In this document: positions 7,653 to 17,104 of the stretch, piece by piece | How positions within the stretch are numbered: the first letter of the stretch is position 1 | Layout of the letters: every line of letters begins with the position of its first letter | NCBI RefSeq assembly: GCF_004331695.1 | Contig: NZ_SJSL01000002.1 | Span: forward strand, 310,001 to 374,000 | Source of the DNA: Pedobacter psychroterrae | GTDB taxonomy: Bacteria > Bacteroidota > Bacteroidia > Sphingobacteriales > Sphingobacteriaceae | DNA length: 64,000 bases | Direction: 5' to 3' | Notes under the pieces: model-generated | Told to the model about the DNA's origin: nothing | The model's database searches: none | Seen by the model: only the letters and a program-made list of their open reading frames with translations | Program-made: the position numbers and the translations under genes

Positions 7653-10600
7653 TTATGCTAATACAGCTACAGTTTTTACTTTTAAAGTATCTGTCCATGA
7701 ATCTAAAATTGCTTTAACTTCTGGTCTGCAACTGCCGCAGCCCATTCCTGCACCTGTTAGCTGGCAAAGTTGCAGGTGATCTTTACACCCTTCTTTAATT
7801 TTGTTGATCAGGTTGCCTTCGCCTACATTATTACAGCTGCAAACGGTTTTACCGATTATGGGCTCTGCAGTTTTTCCGCTTCTTAACAATTGAAGCCTTT
7901 TTTCACTTAGCTCCATTTTGTTTTCGATCAGGTTACGGAATTCTAAAAACTCATTTTTATCACCTATTAATATGGCGCCTACCAGGCGGTCGTTGTGTAC
8001 AATACACTTCTTGTAGTACCGTTTTGCTTTATCAATAAAAACAATTTCTTCGTATGTAGGGTCATTGTTAGGTATTTCAGCCAGTCCTAAAGAGCAGAGT
8101 TCTAAACTGTGCATTTTTAGAATATTCATGAGTAAACTACCCTGATAAAATTTGGAAATGTCCCCACATAGAAACCTTGCTACAATATCTGCCTGTTGCT
8201 CAGCTGCAGCGGTAATGCCGTATAGTTGCCCTTTAAATTCTGCGATTTCACCAATCGCATATATATCTTTTGCACTGGTTTGAAGGTATTCATCTATGAC
8301 TACACCTCTTTTACAGTCAATACCTGCCTCTTTAATCATTTCAATGTTCGGAACTGTCCCTATTGCAATCACTAAGGATTCGCAATCGATTACCAGACCA
8401 CTTTTCAACTGAATACCAGAAATTTTCTTTTCCCCAAGAACCCGGTCTACTTCATCATTGTAAAAGATTTCTATTCCTTTGCTGATCAATTCTTCATGCA
8501 GTAACTGACTACCCAGGGCATCCAGCTGCCGTCCCATCAATCTGGAGATCCTTTGGATGATTGTCACTTTTGAGCCCCTCTCTGCCAGCGATGTTGCCAT
8601 TTCTATTCCAAGTAATCCACCGCCCACTATTACTACTTTTCCATTTGTAGTATCTGCATGTTTTTTGAAATTGTCGGCATCATTGCGGTTGCGCATTGTA
8701 AATATACCATTCAAAGCAGGTACATCTTTAAGTACAAAGGCCCTGCTTCCTGTCGCGAGCAGCAGCACATCATAATGGTGGCTTTCTCCGTTGCTGTCTA
8801 TTACGGTTTTATCTTCCTTATTGATCTTTTCAATACTCAACCCCCGGTGGAGTTTAATCCTGTAGTCCAGCTCCTCCATATCACTCATTTTAATGAGGCT
8901 CTGCCATGGTAAAGTGCCTATAATGTAGTCTGGCAGTAATACTCTATTGTAAAAAGGAAAGCTTTCTTTGCTGAAAATTTCAATCTCATCCTCTGTATTT
9001 AATGCCCTATAGCTTTTAACAAAGCCACATGCGCCGGCTCCTGCACCAATAACAATAATCTTTTGTCTTTCTTTTTTGTACAGTTTTACCTGGACAGCAC
9101 TATATTTAAAATCGGGTTCTTTGCTAATTGGGTCTATCAGGTTATTTGTTAGATTGTTTACCCTGTTTAAATCGCTTTTTAGGATCAGACCCCAGTGCAT
9201 TGGCATAAAGACGACGCCAGGTTTGATATCGGTAGAGAGTTTTGCCTTTACACGAACATTTCCGCGTAAGCTCGAGATTTCAACTATATCTGCATCTTTA
9301 ATGTTTCTGGGGGTTGCATCGTCGGGATTGATTTCTAAAAAGGACTCACTAATGTGCTGGTTAAGTTTGTTCACCTTTCCAGTTTTACTTCTGGTGTGCC
9401 ATTGATCCCTGATTCTCCCTGTGGTCAGTATTAGGGGATTTTGTGGCGTTAATGCTTCAGATTGGTTTTTGTCGCTGAAAGACAAAATGTTTGCCTTTTT
9501 ATCTGGAGTGTAAAATTCATGATCCTCAAATAACCTGGCAGTCCCAGGTCTTTTTTCAAGTTTTGGATATGGCCATTGAACAGCTCTTTTTTCTTTTAAA
9601 ATCTGATAGTTGAGTCCGCTGATGTCAATGTTTGTTCCTTCCGTAAGGGCAGCATGTTCGGCGTATATTTCAGAGGCATCTTTAAAATTAAAGCCATGGT
9701 AGCCCATTTTTCTGGCAAAGCGACAAATAATTTCGGAGTCTGCTAAAGCTTCTCCCGGTGCATTTGTTACTTTACTGAGATAAGATATATAACGTCCTGC
9801 GTTTGTCATAGTGCCTTCTTTTTCTGTCCAGGCAGCAGCAGGCAGCACTACATCAGCATATTGTAGCGTTTCTACTTTATTACTAATGTCCTGAACAACC
9901 ACAAACTTTGCTTTCTTTAATCCTTGCTCTGCATTGCGGACATCGGGTAAACTAATTAAGGGATTGGTACATAAAATCCATATCGCCTTAAGTTTGCCTG
10001 TGTTAAGCTCATCAAACATTTCAGTGGCCGTTAACCCTGGTTTTGGGTTAATGGTTCCCAGCGGGATTTGCCAGAATTGTTCAACCTCATTTCGGTGGCG
10101 CTCATTAGCCAGAATACGATGGGCGGGAAGCAGATTGCTTAGACCGCCGACTTCTCTTCCACCCATGGCATTAGGTTGTCCGGTAAGTGAAAAAGGCCCG
10201 CTTCCAGGTTTACCAATGTGGCCTGTAATTAGGTTGAGGTTAATTAAGGATAGGTTTTTGTTAGTGCCAATCACACTTTGATTGAGGCCCATGGTCCACA
10301 TGGTGATGAAGCCTTTTGCATTGCCGATGTAAGAAGCAGCTAAACGAATGTCGCTTTCTTTAATGCCACAAATTCCTGCTGCATCAGTTAATGATGTTTG
10401 AAAAACTGAAGACCGATAATTTTCGTAGCCATTCGTCTTGTTATTGATGAATTCATGGTCAATTTTGCCGTCTTCAATTAAGCATCGTCCTATTGCATGA
10501 TGGAGCGTAATATCTGTACCAGGATTAAGTTGCAGGTGAATATCCGCAATTGAACAGGTCTGTGTTTTTCTCGGGTCGCTAACAATAATTTTTAAATCCG

Positions 10601-11198
10601 GATTCTTTTGTTTTGCAGCCTCCACACGGCGCCAGAGAATAGGATGACACCAGGCAGGATTTGCCCCCGCAACGAAAATACAGTCAGCAATTTCAAGGTC
10701 ATCATAACTGATTGGTACAGAATCTTCGCCCAGGCTCATTTTATATCCAACCACTGCACTGCTCATGCACAGGCGACTGTTAGTGTCAATGTTGTTACTG
10801 CCGATAAAGCCCTTTGTCAGTTTATTTACCACGTAATATTCTTCAGTTAAACATTGTCCGCTTGCATAAAAAGCCACACTGTCAGGCCCGTACTTCTTAA
10901 TAAGCGCCTTAAAGACTGCTACAGTTCTGTCCAGAGCCACATCCCAGCTGACCCTTTGCAGTGGCATGTTTTTATTATAACGCATTTCAGGATAAAGGAG
11001 GCGATCACTTTTATCATTTACTGTGTAATGTAGATTTAAGCCTTTGCTACATAGCATTCCTTTGTTTACTGGGTGACTTTTATCCCCTTCTACGATAATT
11101 CGCTCGTGAGCATCTTTATTGACCACAATACCGCAACCTACTCCGCAGTAGCAGCAGGTCGTGGTTTTTTTTGGCGATATTTTCTTCTGCTCTTTCAA
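7653..11198 (-). CDS. Assimilatory nitrate reductase fused to FAD-NAD(P) and [2Fe-2S] BFD modules
   Basis: 1181 residues. Residues 1 to about 715 are a molybdopterin oxidoreductase: CCYCGVGC with a later MLCSKG bind a 4Fe-4S cluster, and NSRLCMSS supplies the molybdenum-ligand cysteine seen in Nas/Nap enzymes. From about 722 (IIVIGAGAGACG) a NirB-like FAD/NAD(P) reductase follows, with a second dinucleotide motif VVIVGGGLLGIE. The end (about 1110-1170, TVCSCNNV and GAGMGCGSCRPEV) is a BFD-type [2Fe-2S] domain. One chain could thus take electrons from NAD(P)H to nitrate, replacing separate NasB/NasC subunits. It is cytoplasmic, lacks a Tat signal and lies 29 bp after the transporter gene. Confidence 0.92.
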   Translation of the reverse strand: MKEQKKISPKKTTTCCYCGVGCGIVVNKDAHERIIVEGDKSHPVNKGMLCSKGLNLHYTVNDKSDRLLYPEMRYNKNMPLQRVSWDVALDRTVAVFKALIKKYGPDSVAFYASGQCLTEEYYVVNKLTKGFIGSNNIDTNSRLCMSSAVVGYKMSLGEDSVPISYDDLEIADCIFVAGANPAWCHPILWRRVEAAKQKNPDLKIIVSDPRKTQTCSIADIHLQLNPGTDITLHHAIGRCLIEDGKIDHEFINNKTNGYENYRSSVFQTSLTDAAGICGIKESDIRLAASYIGNAKGFITMWTMGLNQSVIGTNKNLSLINLNLITGHIGKPGSGPFSLTGQPNAMGGREVGGLSNLLPAHRILANERHRNEVEQFWQIPLGTINPKPGLTATEMFDELNTGKLKAIWILCTNPLISLPDVRNAEQGLKKAKFVVVQDISNKVETLQYADVVLPAAAWTEKEGTMTNAGRYISYLSKVTNAPGEALADSEIICRFARKMGYHGFNFKDASEIYAEHAALTEGTNIDISGLNYQILKEKRAVQWPYPKLEKRPGTARLFEDHEFYTPDKKANILSFSDKNQSEALTPQNPLILTTGRIRDQWHTRSKTGKVNKLNQHISESFLEINPDDATPRNIKDADIVEISSLRGNVRVKAKLSTDIKPGVVFMPMHWGLILKSDLNRVNNLTNNLIDPISKEPDFKYSAVQVKLYKKERQKIIVIGAGAGACGFVKSYRALNTEDEIEIFSKESFPFYNRVLLPDYIIGTLPWQSLIKMSDMEELDYRIKLHRGLSIEKINKEDKTVIDSNGESHHYDVLLLATGSRAFVLKDVPALNGIFTMRNRNDADNFKKHADTTNGKVVIVGGGLLGIEMATSLAERGSKVTIIQRISRLMGRQLDALGSQLLHEELISKGIEIFYNDEVDRVLGEKKISGIQLKSGLVIDCESLVIAIGTVPNIEMIKEAGIDCKRGVVIDEYLQTSAKDIYAIGEIAEFKGQLYGITAAAEQQADIVARFLCGDISKFYQGSLLMNILKMHSLELCSLGLAEIPNNDPTYEEIVFIDKAKRYYKKCIVHNDRLVGAILIGDKNEFLEFRNLIENKMELSEKRLQLLRSGKTAEPIIGKTVCSCNNVGEGNLINKIKEGCKDHLQLCQLTGAGMGCGSCRPEVKAILDSWTDTLKVKTVAVLA

Positions 11199-11227
11199 AT
11201 GGTAGGTAGTAGGGTTAACAGATTTTT

Positions 11228-12595
11228 TTATTCTCCTGGAGTAAGTGCAAATTCTTTTATATTCGATGTTTTATGCGCCATGACCGTTCTGAAAATCAAT
11301 ACAGCGACACCAATTCCCAGAATGATGAAACCCAGCAACATAAATGCATCAGTATAATCAATTAAATTTTTTTGAACCCCTGCACCATTTTCTACTACAT
11401 TTTGCGTTGCATGATTGGCTTTGGCTTTGAACATGAAGGCGATTAGCATGGCTCCTATGTTTCCACCGGCACCAACAATGCCGGCTACACTGCCTACTGC
11501 CTGCGGATTGATAAAAGGAACAAGGCTATAAGTTGCGCCATTTGCCATCTTCAGACTCAGTCCGAAAACAAACATCATAAAGATAGCCATTCCAATATTG
11601 CCTGATTTTGCAAACCAGATTAAACCGATTCCTTCTACAAGTAGTAATACTGCAAGTAGCAGTGTTTTGCCATCAAAGCCCCAGCTTTTGCCAATTTTAT
11701 CGGCAACAATCCCTCCCAGTGGCCTGGCAAAGATATTCATCCATCCAAAGATTCCGGCAACCATTCCTGCTACCGCTATTGTTGCGCCAAATGAGTCAGT
11801 AAAGAAGATAGGTGCGAAGTTGTCTACAGTAATTTCAACGCCGAAGCAGGCAGCGTAAGCAATTGTTAAAATCCATGTACGATAATCTTTAGCGGCCAGC
11901 AAAAAAGTGTTTTTGCCGTGTTGTATACTTTCATCTTTTATGTTTTTAAAATCTCCGGCTGGCGTGTCTAATGTGTATCGGTGGTATAGAAATGCACAGA
12001 TTAAAAGCATTACTCCGGGGAAGATCATTGCAAAACGCCAGCTATCTTCAGTGCTGCAAAAACCAAGAGCCGTAAAACCAGAAGCGATAAGTGGCATAAA
12101 TAGGTTGGCCGCACCACCACCCGCATTTCCAAAGCCCCCTGCAGTAGCGTTTGCAGTTCCCTTGATATTGGGGGCAAACATAATAGAGGTATGGAACTGT
12201 GTAATTACAAATGATGCGCCAATGACTCCTATTGCCAGTCGGAAAAGTAAAAATGAAGTATAGGAGTGGCTGGTTCCAATAAATAGAACGGGAATGGCAC
12301 AAAGTACCAGAAGCCAGGTATAGATAAGTTTTGGCCCAAATTTATCAATGAGTCGTCCAATCAATAATCTTGCTAGAATTGTTGCCGAGACTGAGGCAAT
12401 CTGAATATTTCCGACCTGATCTTTGGTGAGGTGTAACTGCTCTCTTGCTATTTTCATTAGAGGTGCCATTCCAAACCATGCAAAAAAGCAGAAAAAGAAT
12501 GTGAGCCAAGTGATGTGAAAAGTTTTCATTTGAACACCCTTAAGTGAAAATATATTAAGCTTCTCTAAGGGTTTTGTAGCCGAATTAAATGTCAT
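11228..12595 (-). CDS. MFS nitrate/nitrite transporter (NarK/NasA type)
   Basis: 455 residues with about 12 membrane segments. ATILARLLIGRLIDKFGPK is the MFS loop 2-3 motif with the conserved arginines, and NATAGGFGNAGGGAANLFMPL is the glycine-rich nitrate signature of the NNP family (a second copy is SVAGIVGAGGNIGAMLIA). The start at 12595 keeps the LNIFSLKGVQMKTFH lead that I recall in related proteins. It imports nitrate and/or exports nitrite at the inner membrane and is placed just before the nitrate reductase gene. Direction of transport cannot be judged. Confidence 0.92.
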   Translation of the reverse strand: MTFNSATKPLEKLNIFSLKGVQMKTFHITWLTFFFCFFAWFGMAPLMKIAREQLHLTKDQVGNIQIASVSATILARLLIGRLIDKFGPKLIYTWLLVLCAIPVLFIGTSHSYTSFLLFRLAIGVIGASFVITQFHTSIMFAPNIKGTANATAGGFGNAGGGAANLFMPLIASGFTALGFCSTEDSWRFAMIFPGVMLLICAFLYHRYTLDTPAGDFKNIKDESIQHGKNTFLLAAKDYRTWILTIAYAACFGVEITVDNFAPIFFTDSFGATIAVAGMVAGIFGWMNIFARPLGGIVADKIGKSWGFDGKTLLLAVLLLVEGIGLIWFAKSGNIGMAIFMMFVFGLSLKMANGATYSLVPFINPQAVGSVAGIVGAGGNIGAMLIAFMFKAKANHATQNVVENGAGVQKNLIDYTDAFMLLGFIILGIGVAVLIFRTVMAHKTSNIKEFALTPGE

Positions 12596-12636
12596 GCCGA
12601 ATAATTTAAGCGTAAATAAGTAAACAGTGGTTTGTG

Positions 12637-13032
12637 TTAAAATTTATAGCCTAAGCCGATGCCAGGGTTCCATTTTCCATTTTGGATGGAGGTTTTAGGG
12701 TTATAATAAAAAGGAAGCTGAACAGCTATGTGCCGAAATACTGCAGTCAATCCAAAGCCGAGACCTGGTGTCAGATCAGTATTCTTTGTTGCGCCAGCGG
12801 CAACTTTATCTTCTTTAATTCTTAAGCTGGGCAACAGTCCTGCAAACACTGCATAAGCCTTTTGATTTAACTTAACACTCGGTCCGATGCAATTGAGAAA
12901 TCCGCCCTTATCGACATATCCCACAACCATTGTGCCTTCAAATAAAACGGCTTTGGTTTGTGATTTGACCGAAGAAAAGCATAGAACGAGCGTCAGGCAG
13001 CTTAGGCAAGCGAAATAATGGTAAGTTTTCAT
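12637..13032 (-). CDS. Small exported outer-membrane-like protein of the nitrate cluster
   Basis: 131 residues, family not recognised. The ATG at 13032 is chosen because it gives a clean signal peptide (CLSCLTLVLCFSSVKSQ); the longer frame adds residues that overlap nirD. The mature part is short, rich in Gly and aromatic residues, and ends GIGLGYKF with a terminal Phe, as in outer-membrane beta-barrel strands. It lies between nirD and the inner-membrane nitrate transporter gene on the same strand, so a role in nitrate passage through the outer membrane is possible but unproven. At this length it would be a small barrel or would need to form oligomers. Confidence 0.65.
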   Translation of the reverse strand: MKTYHYFACLSCLTLVLCFSSVKSQTKAVLFEGTMVVGYVDKGGFLNCIGPSVKLNQKAYAVFAGLLPSLRIKEDKVAAGATKNTDLTPGLGFGLTAVFRHIAVQLPFYYNPKTSIQNGKWNPGIGLGYKF

Positions 13033-13070
13033 GTGGGTTTGGTTTATTGATTTGTGGTAGTCGGGTTGTT

Positions 13071-13424
13071 TTAATAAGATTTTGGCGTAGGATCGATATA
13101 GACGATTCCATTTTCTACTTTTACGGGGTAGGTTTGCAGAGCGCACTCATCGCCGCTCAGGCACTCACCGGTAGCAAGAGAGAAAGTTTTTTTATGGAAT
13201 GGGCAGGCTACTTTAGGTTCTTCTCCTGCTGATCCGATCATACCTCTGCTAAGGGCCATTTGCTTGCGGTGCGGGCATAAGTTCTGTGTAGCATACCATT
13301 CATTTCTGCGGGTGAAGTAGAAAAGGGCGATTTGCTCGTCGCCACATTTAACACATACTCCGCCATTTTCAACAGCATCCTCCACTCGGCAGGCTGCAAA
13401 CCAGTTTGTCGTTGTTTCTATCAT
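13071..13424 (-). CDS. nirD: Nitrite reductase [NAD(P)H] small subunit, Rieske type
   Basis: 117 residues. CPHRKQMALSRGMIG and ACPFHKKTF provide the C-x-H and C-x-x-H ligands of a Rieske [2Fe-2S] cluster, with ATGECL following as usual. It is the partner of NirB in cytoplasmic reduction of nitrite to ammonium. Some NirD proteins lack the cluster ligands, but here all four are kept. It lies 30 bp after nirB. Confidence 0.92.
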   Translation of the reverse strand: MIETTTNWFAACRVEDAVENGGVCVKCGDEQIALFYFTRRNEWYATQNLCPHRKQMALSRGMIGSAGEEPKVACPFHKKTFSLATGECLSGDECALQTYPVKVENGIVYIDPTPKSY

Positions 13425-13454
13425 AATCTTCAGATAATAGGTTATATGTTATAT

Positions 13455-15968
13455 TTAAACTAGTGTCCAATCGGCTGCCTTTTTTTGTCCCCTCATTTCA
13501 TCAAATTTGACAGTTGGATCTTTTTCTTCCGGTGCATTTACGAAATGGCTAAACCTTTTTCTGATGGCAGGATCTTCTACGGCGGCTTTCCATTCACATT
13601 CATAGGTATTTGCGAGGATTTGCATTTCTGTTTCCCACTGCGCAGCCATACCAAGGCTATTATAGACTACCACATTGCGCAGATATTCAATGCCGCCTTC
13701 CATTTTGTTTAGCCAGGTAGCTGTACGGGTTAGTGGATCAGCCGTGCTGATGTAGAACATTAAGAATCTGTCAATATATTGGATACAGGTGTCGCCGTCC
13801 AGATCTGTTGCCAGTAAAAGCGCATGCTGTGGCTTGCTTCCGCCGTTTCCGCATACGTACAAGTTCCATCCCTTTTCGGTCGCAATTATTCCAAAATCCT
13901 TGCTTTGGGCTTCTGCGCATTCGCGGATGCAACCACTTACTGCAGATTTGAATTTATGCGGTGCACGAAGGCCCCGATAGCGTTCTTCTATTCTAATGGC
14001 AAACGTGACACTATCATGCAGACCAAACCGGCACCAGGTGCTTCCTACGCAGCTTTTCACAGTTCGCAGTGCTTTACCGTATGCATGTCCGCTCTCAAAG
14101 CCTTCGGCTATAAGTTCTTCCCATATAAGGGGAAGATCACTTAAATGTGCGCCAAACATATCTATACGCTGTCCACCTGTAATCTTAGTGTACAAATTAT
14201 ATTTCTTAGCTACCTGACCAATGACAATCAATTTCTCAGGAGTAATCTCACCACCAGGTATTCTCGGAACAACGGAGTAAGTGCCGCCCTTCTGAATGTT
14301 TGCAAGGAACCGGTCATTGCTGTCCTGGGCGGTATCATTGCCCTTTTTTAGAATCATGTCGTTCCAGATACTCGCTAAGAGCGATGATACCATTGGTTTG
14401 CATACCTCGCAACCATCACCTTTGCCCAGGGTGTCCAGTACTTGCTCGTATTTCTTTAGGTTGTGGATCTTTATCAGGTCATATAGTTCTTGTCGGCTCA
14501 ATTGAAAATGCTCACACACCACATCTCTTACGTACTTACCATTTAGTTTCATAGTATGAAGCATCAAGTCCTTCATCATTGGTACGCAACCACCGCAACC
14601 GGTTCCAGCTTTTGTGCATTTTTTTAAGGCATCTATTGTTTCGCATCCATCGTCCGATACAGCGTTACAAATCGTCGCTTTAGTTACTCCTTCGCAACTG
14701 CAAATGAGGGCTTCATCTGGAAGGCTAGTTATTCCAGCAGTTTCTGACTGAGCACCACCACGAGCACCCAGTATAAGGTCAGCAGGATTTGCAGGCAGAA
14801 TAATTTTGTTGTTGACAGTCTGCAGAAGCATGTTAAAAGCCTCGGCATCGCCTATAAGGATTCCGCCCAGTAGATATCTCCCATCACTACTAATGTTAAC
14901 GCGCTTATAAACCCCGTTGTGCGTATCTTCAAATACAATTGTCCGTGCATCAGGCTCAGTAATAAAAGGGTCACCAAAACTCGCTACGTCAACGCCGATA
15001 AGTTTTAATTTGGTGCTCATGTCAAAGCCATTAAAAGTTCTGTCTGTTCCTTCACATATTTTGTTAGCCACAACCTCTGCCATTTCATAACCAGGTGCAA
15101 TTAAACCATATATATTATGGTCAAATAACGCGCACTCACCTATGGCAAAAATCCCTGGATCACTTGTCTGCATATATTCATTTACCATGATACCACCTCT
15201 GGTTCCAACATCGATGCCCGACAATCTAGCCAATTCATCCCTTGGTCTGATGCCGGCAGATATTACCAGCATGTCTACAGACAGCTCGCTTCCATCATTA
15301 AATTTTAGTGATTCAATTCGATCGACCCCTTCGATGCTACTTGTGCCTTTATTTAGATGGATTGAAAGACCGAGGTCGGTTAGCATTGATTGAAGCATGT
15401 GACTGCCTGCGCTATCAATTTGCCTAGGCATCAGACGTGGAGCAAATTCTATTACATGTGTTTCATGCAACTGAAGGTCCATTAGTGCCTTGGCCGCTTC
15501 CAGCCCTAATAACCCACCCCCCAAAACAGCTCCCTTTTTTGCAGAGGCAGCGTAATTTCTGATGAGTTTCAGATCCTCGATTGTACGGTATACAAAGACC
15601 CCTTCTTTTTCAATACCAGGAATGTCAGGTACAAAAGCGGAAGAACCCGTAGCTAAAATCAAATAGTCATAATTAACAGTTAATCCTCTGCTTGAGTGAA
15701 CTGTTTTGTTGATCCTGTCAATTTCTTTTACAGGATCATTGAGGTGTAGGGTTATATTTTGATTTTTGTACCAGTCACTGGCACATAAGGAAAGGTCTTC
15801 AGCACTTTTTCCATTAAAGTATTCACTTAAATGAACACGGTCATATGCTCTTATTGGTTCTTCACCAAATACAATTAACCGAAAGGATGTAGATTTTGTT
15901 GCTAATTTTTCGCAGAATTTATGCCCAACCATTCCATTTCCTATGATAACTACATTTTTTTGTTCCAT
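13455..15968 (-). CDS. nirB: Nitrite reductase [NAD(P)H] large subunit
   Basis: 837 residues, the usual NirB size. In order: an FAD/NAD(P) reductase (VVIIGNGMVGHKFCE; VLGGGLLGLEAAK), two [2Fe-2S] BFD-like segments (CSCEGVTKATIC with TKAGTGCGGCVP; then a second near GDGCEVCKP), and the siroheme/4Fe-4S region with CVGSTWC and CIREC. It reduces nitrite to ammonium with six electrons in the cytoplasm. It is the first gene of the minus-strand nitrate cluster and is divergent from cobA, which supplies the siroheme precursor. Confidence 0.96.
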   Translation of the reverse strand: MEQKNVVIIGNGMVGHKFCEKLATKSTSFRLIVFGEEPIRAYDRVHLSEYFNGKSAEDLSLCASDWYKNQNITLHLNDPVKEIDRINKTVHSSRGLTVNYDYLILATGSSAFVPDIPGIEKEGVFVYRTIEDLKLIRNYAASAKKGAVLGGGLLGLEAAKALMDLQLHETHVIEFAPRLMPRQIDSAGSHMLQSMLTDLGLSIHLNKGTSSIEGVDRIESLKFNDGSELSVDMLVISAGIRPRDELARLSGIDVGTRGGIMVNEYMQTSDPGIFAIGECALFDHNIYGLIAPGYEMAEVVANKICEGTDRTFNGFDMSTKLKLIGVDVASFGDPFITEPDARTIVFEDTHNGVYKRVNISSDGRYLLGGILIGDAEAFNMLLQTVNNKIILPANPADLILGARGGAQSETAGITSLPDEALICSCEGVTKATICNAVSDDGCETIDALKKCTKAGTGCGGCVPMMKDLMLHTMKLNGKYVRDVVCEHFQLSRQELYDLIKIHNLKKYEQVLDTLGKGDGCEVCKPMVSSLLASIWNDMILKKGNDTAQDSNDRFLANIQKGGTYSVVPRIPGGEITPEKLIVIGQVAKKYNLYTKITGGQRIDMFGAHLSDLPLIWEELIAEGFESGHAYGKALRTVKSCVGSTWCRFGLHDSVTFAIRIEERYRGLRAPHKFKSAVSGCIRECAEAQSKDFGIIATEKGWNLYVCGNGGSKPQHALLLATDLDGDTCIQYIDRFLMFYISTADPLTRTATWLNKMEGGIEYLRNVVVYNSLGMAAQWETEMQILANTYECEWKAAVEDPAIRKRFSHFVNAPEEKDPTVKFDEMRGQKKAADWTLV

Positions 15969-16028
15969 TTGTGGTTGTTTTTTGTTTTATTATTTACTTA
16001 AATATTATTTTTATGATTTTATTTATGT

Positions 16029-16036
16029 CAAATATA
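16029..16036 (-). promoter_or_regulatory. -7 element of the nirB promoter
   Basis: Read on the minus strand this is TATATTTG, an exact match to TAnnTTTG. The predicted transcript would start near 16022, about 55 nt before nirB. The -33 position falls in the A/T palindrome 16037-16055 and shows no TTTG, as might be expected for an activator-dependent promoter. Confidence 0.6.
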
Positions 16037-16055
16037 GTTTTTTATATATAAAAAC
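16037..16055. promoter_or_regulatory. A/T palindrome next to the nirB -7 element
   Basis: GTTTTT and AAAAAC arms flank a TATATAT core (one unpaired T), directly upstream of the nirB -7 box. It could be an operator or simply AT-rich spacer. It does not match the TTGAT-N4-ATCAA FNR box. Confidence 0.35.
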
Positions 16056-16124
16056 ATAAAATAATATGATATTTATAATAAAATATTCAATTTTAATATG
16101 TGTTTTTGTGTTTAGTTATGCATT

Positions 16125-16147
16125 TTGTGATATTAAATTGTGATATT
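16125..16147. repeat. Direct repeat in the nirB-cobA intergenic region
   Basis: TTGTGATATT occurs at 16125-16134 and again at 16138-16147, a 13-bp period. It lies in the 296-bp AT-rich gap between the divergent nirB and cobA genes, which is otherwise gene-free. It may be a regulator binding site. Confidence 0.4.
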
Positions 16148-16264
16148 CTTGCATTTTTTTGTTAAAAAATGATTAATGTCATATTAATTTGTACTTTTAT
16201 TGAAAATTAATAGTATAATTATTGATTATTGTTTGTTTTTTGGTGTTTTATTAAAATTTTCTCT

Positions 16265-17026
16265 ATGAAACCGTATTTATGTGTAATGGGGGCCGGCCCA
16301 GGAGATCCGGAATTAGTTACCATTAAAGGATATAAGGCATTGCAGAAAGCAGATGTGATATTATATGATAATCTTGCTTGTAAGGAGTTGCTTGACCTTG
16401 CTGCTGATCGCTGTGAAAAAATTTATGTTGGTAAAAAGCCTTATGAAGATTATACAACTCAGGATACTATTCATCAGTTAATAAAACACTATGCCTTTAC
16501 TCGGGGAAATGTGTTACGTTTAAAAGGTGGAGATCCTTTTATTTTTGGAAGAGGGTTTGAAGAAGTAATTTTCGCGCGTAAGCAAGGCATTGAAACGGAG
16601 TTTATACCTGGAATAAGTAGTATGCAGGCTTCGGGGTTATGTGATATTCCCCTTACACATCGCGGAGTAAGTGAAAGTGTATGGGCTATAACAGGGACTA
16701 AAAAAGATGGTTCATTGTCGTCGGATCTTCAGTTGGCCATAAAAAGTAAAGCTACAGTAGTCATTTATATGGGAATGAAGAAGCTGATGGAAATAGCCAC
16801 GGCTTATATCACATCAGGTAAGGGGGATATGCCTGCAGCTGTTATACAACATGCCAGTCTATCTACACAACAGCATCTGAGCTGTAAGGTTAAGGACCTG
16901 CCTCATGCATCATTTACTGCCGGACTGAGCAATCCTGCGATTATAATAATAGGAAATGTTGTTAAAGTTGCTGAGCATGCCCGTACCAGTCCGTTGTCCA
17001 TAATGAATGTTTTTGGCTATCAGTAA
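16265..17026 (+). CDS. cobA: Uroporphyrinogen-III C-methyltransferase
   Basis: 253 residues, a single-domain SUMT. The ATG at 16265 starts MKPYLCVMGAGPGDPELVT, the SAM-binding signature of the family; the upstream in-frame start adds a non-conserved hydrophobic tail. The second motif GGDPFIFGRG is present. It makes precorrin-2, the precursor of siroheme needed by NirB. The dehydrogenase/chelatase part found in CysG is absent and not elsewhere in the window. It is divergent from nirB across a shared AT-rich control region. Confidence 0.95.
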   Translation: MKPYLCVMGAGPGDPELVTIKGYKALQKADVILYDNLACKELLDLAADRCEKIYVGKKPYEDYTTQDTIHQLIKHYAFTRGNVLRLKGGDPFIFGRGFEEVIFARKQGIETEFIPGISSMQASGLCDIPLTHRGVSESVWAITGTKKDGSLSSDLQLAIKSKATVVIYMGMKKLMEIATAYITSGKGDMPAAVIQHASLSTQQHLSCKVKDLPHASFTAGLSNPAIIIIGNVVKVAEHARTSPLSIMNVFGYQ

Positions 17027-17104
17027 ATCAAGAAAATCTCAAAAAAATATGCTGGTTAATGGTTAAGTTGCCAATTATTAAAAAAGTAATAGTACCTTAA
17101 TTGA

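Noticed and set aside
16125..16147. CRP-type site from TGTGA half-sites
   Set aside because: The two TGTGA units are in direct, not inverted, order, so they do not form the TGTGA-N6-TCACA palindrome.
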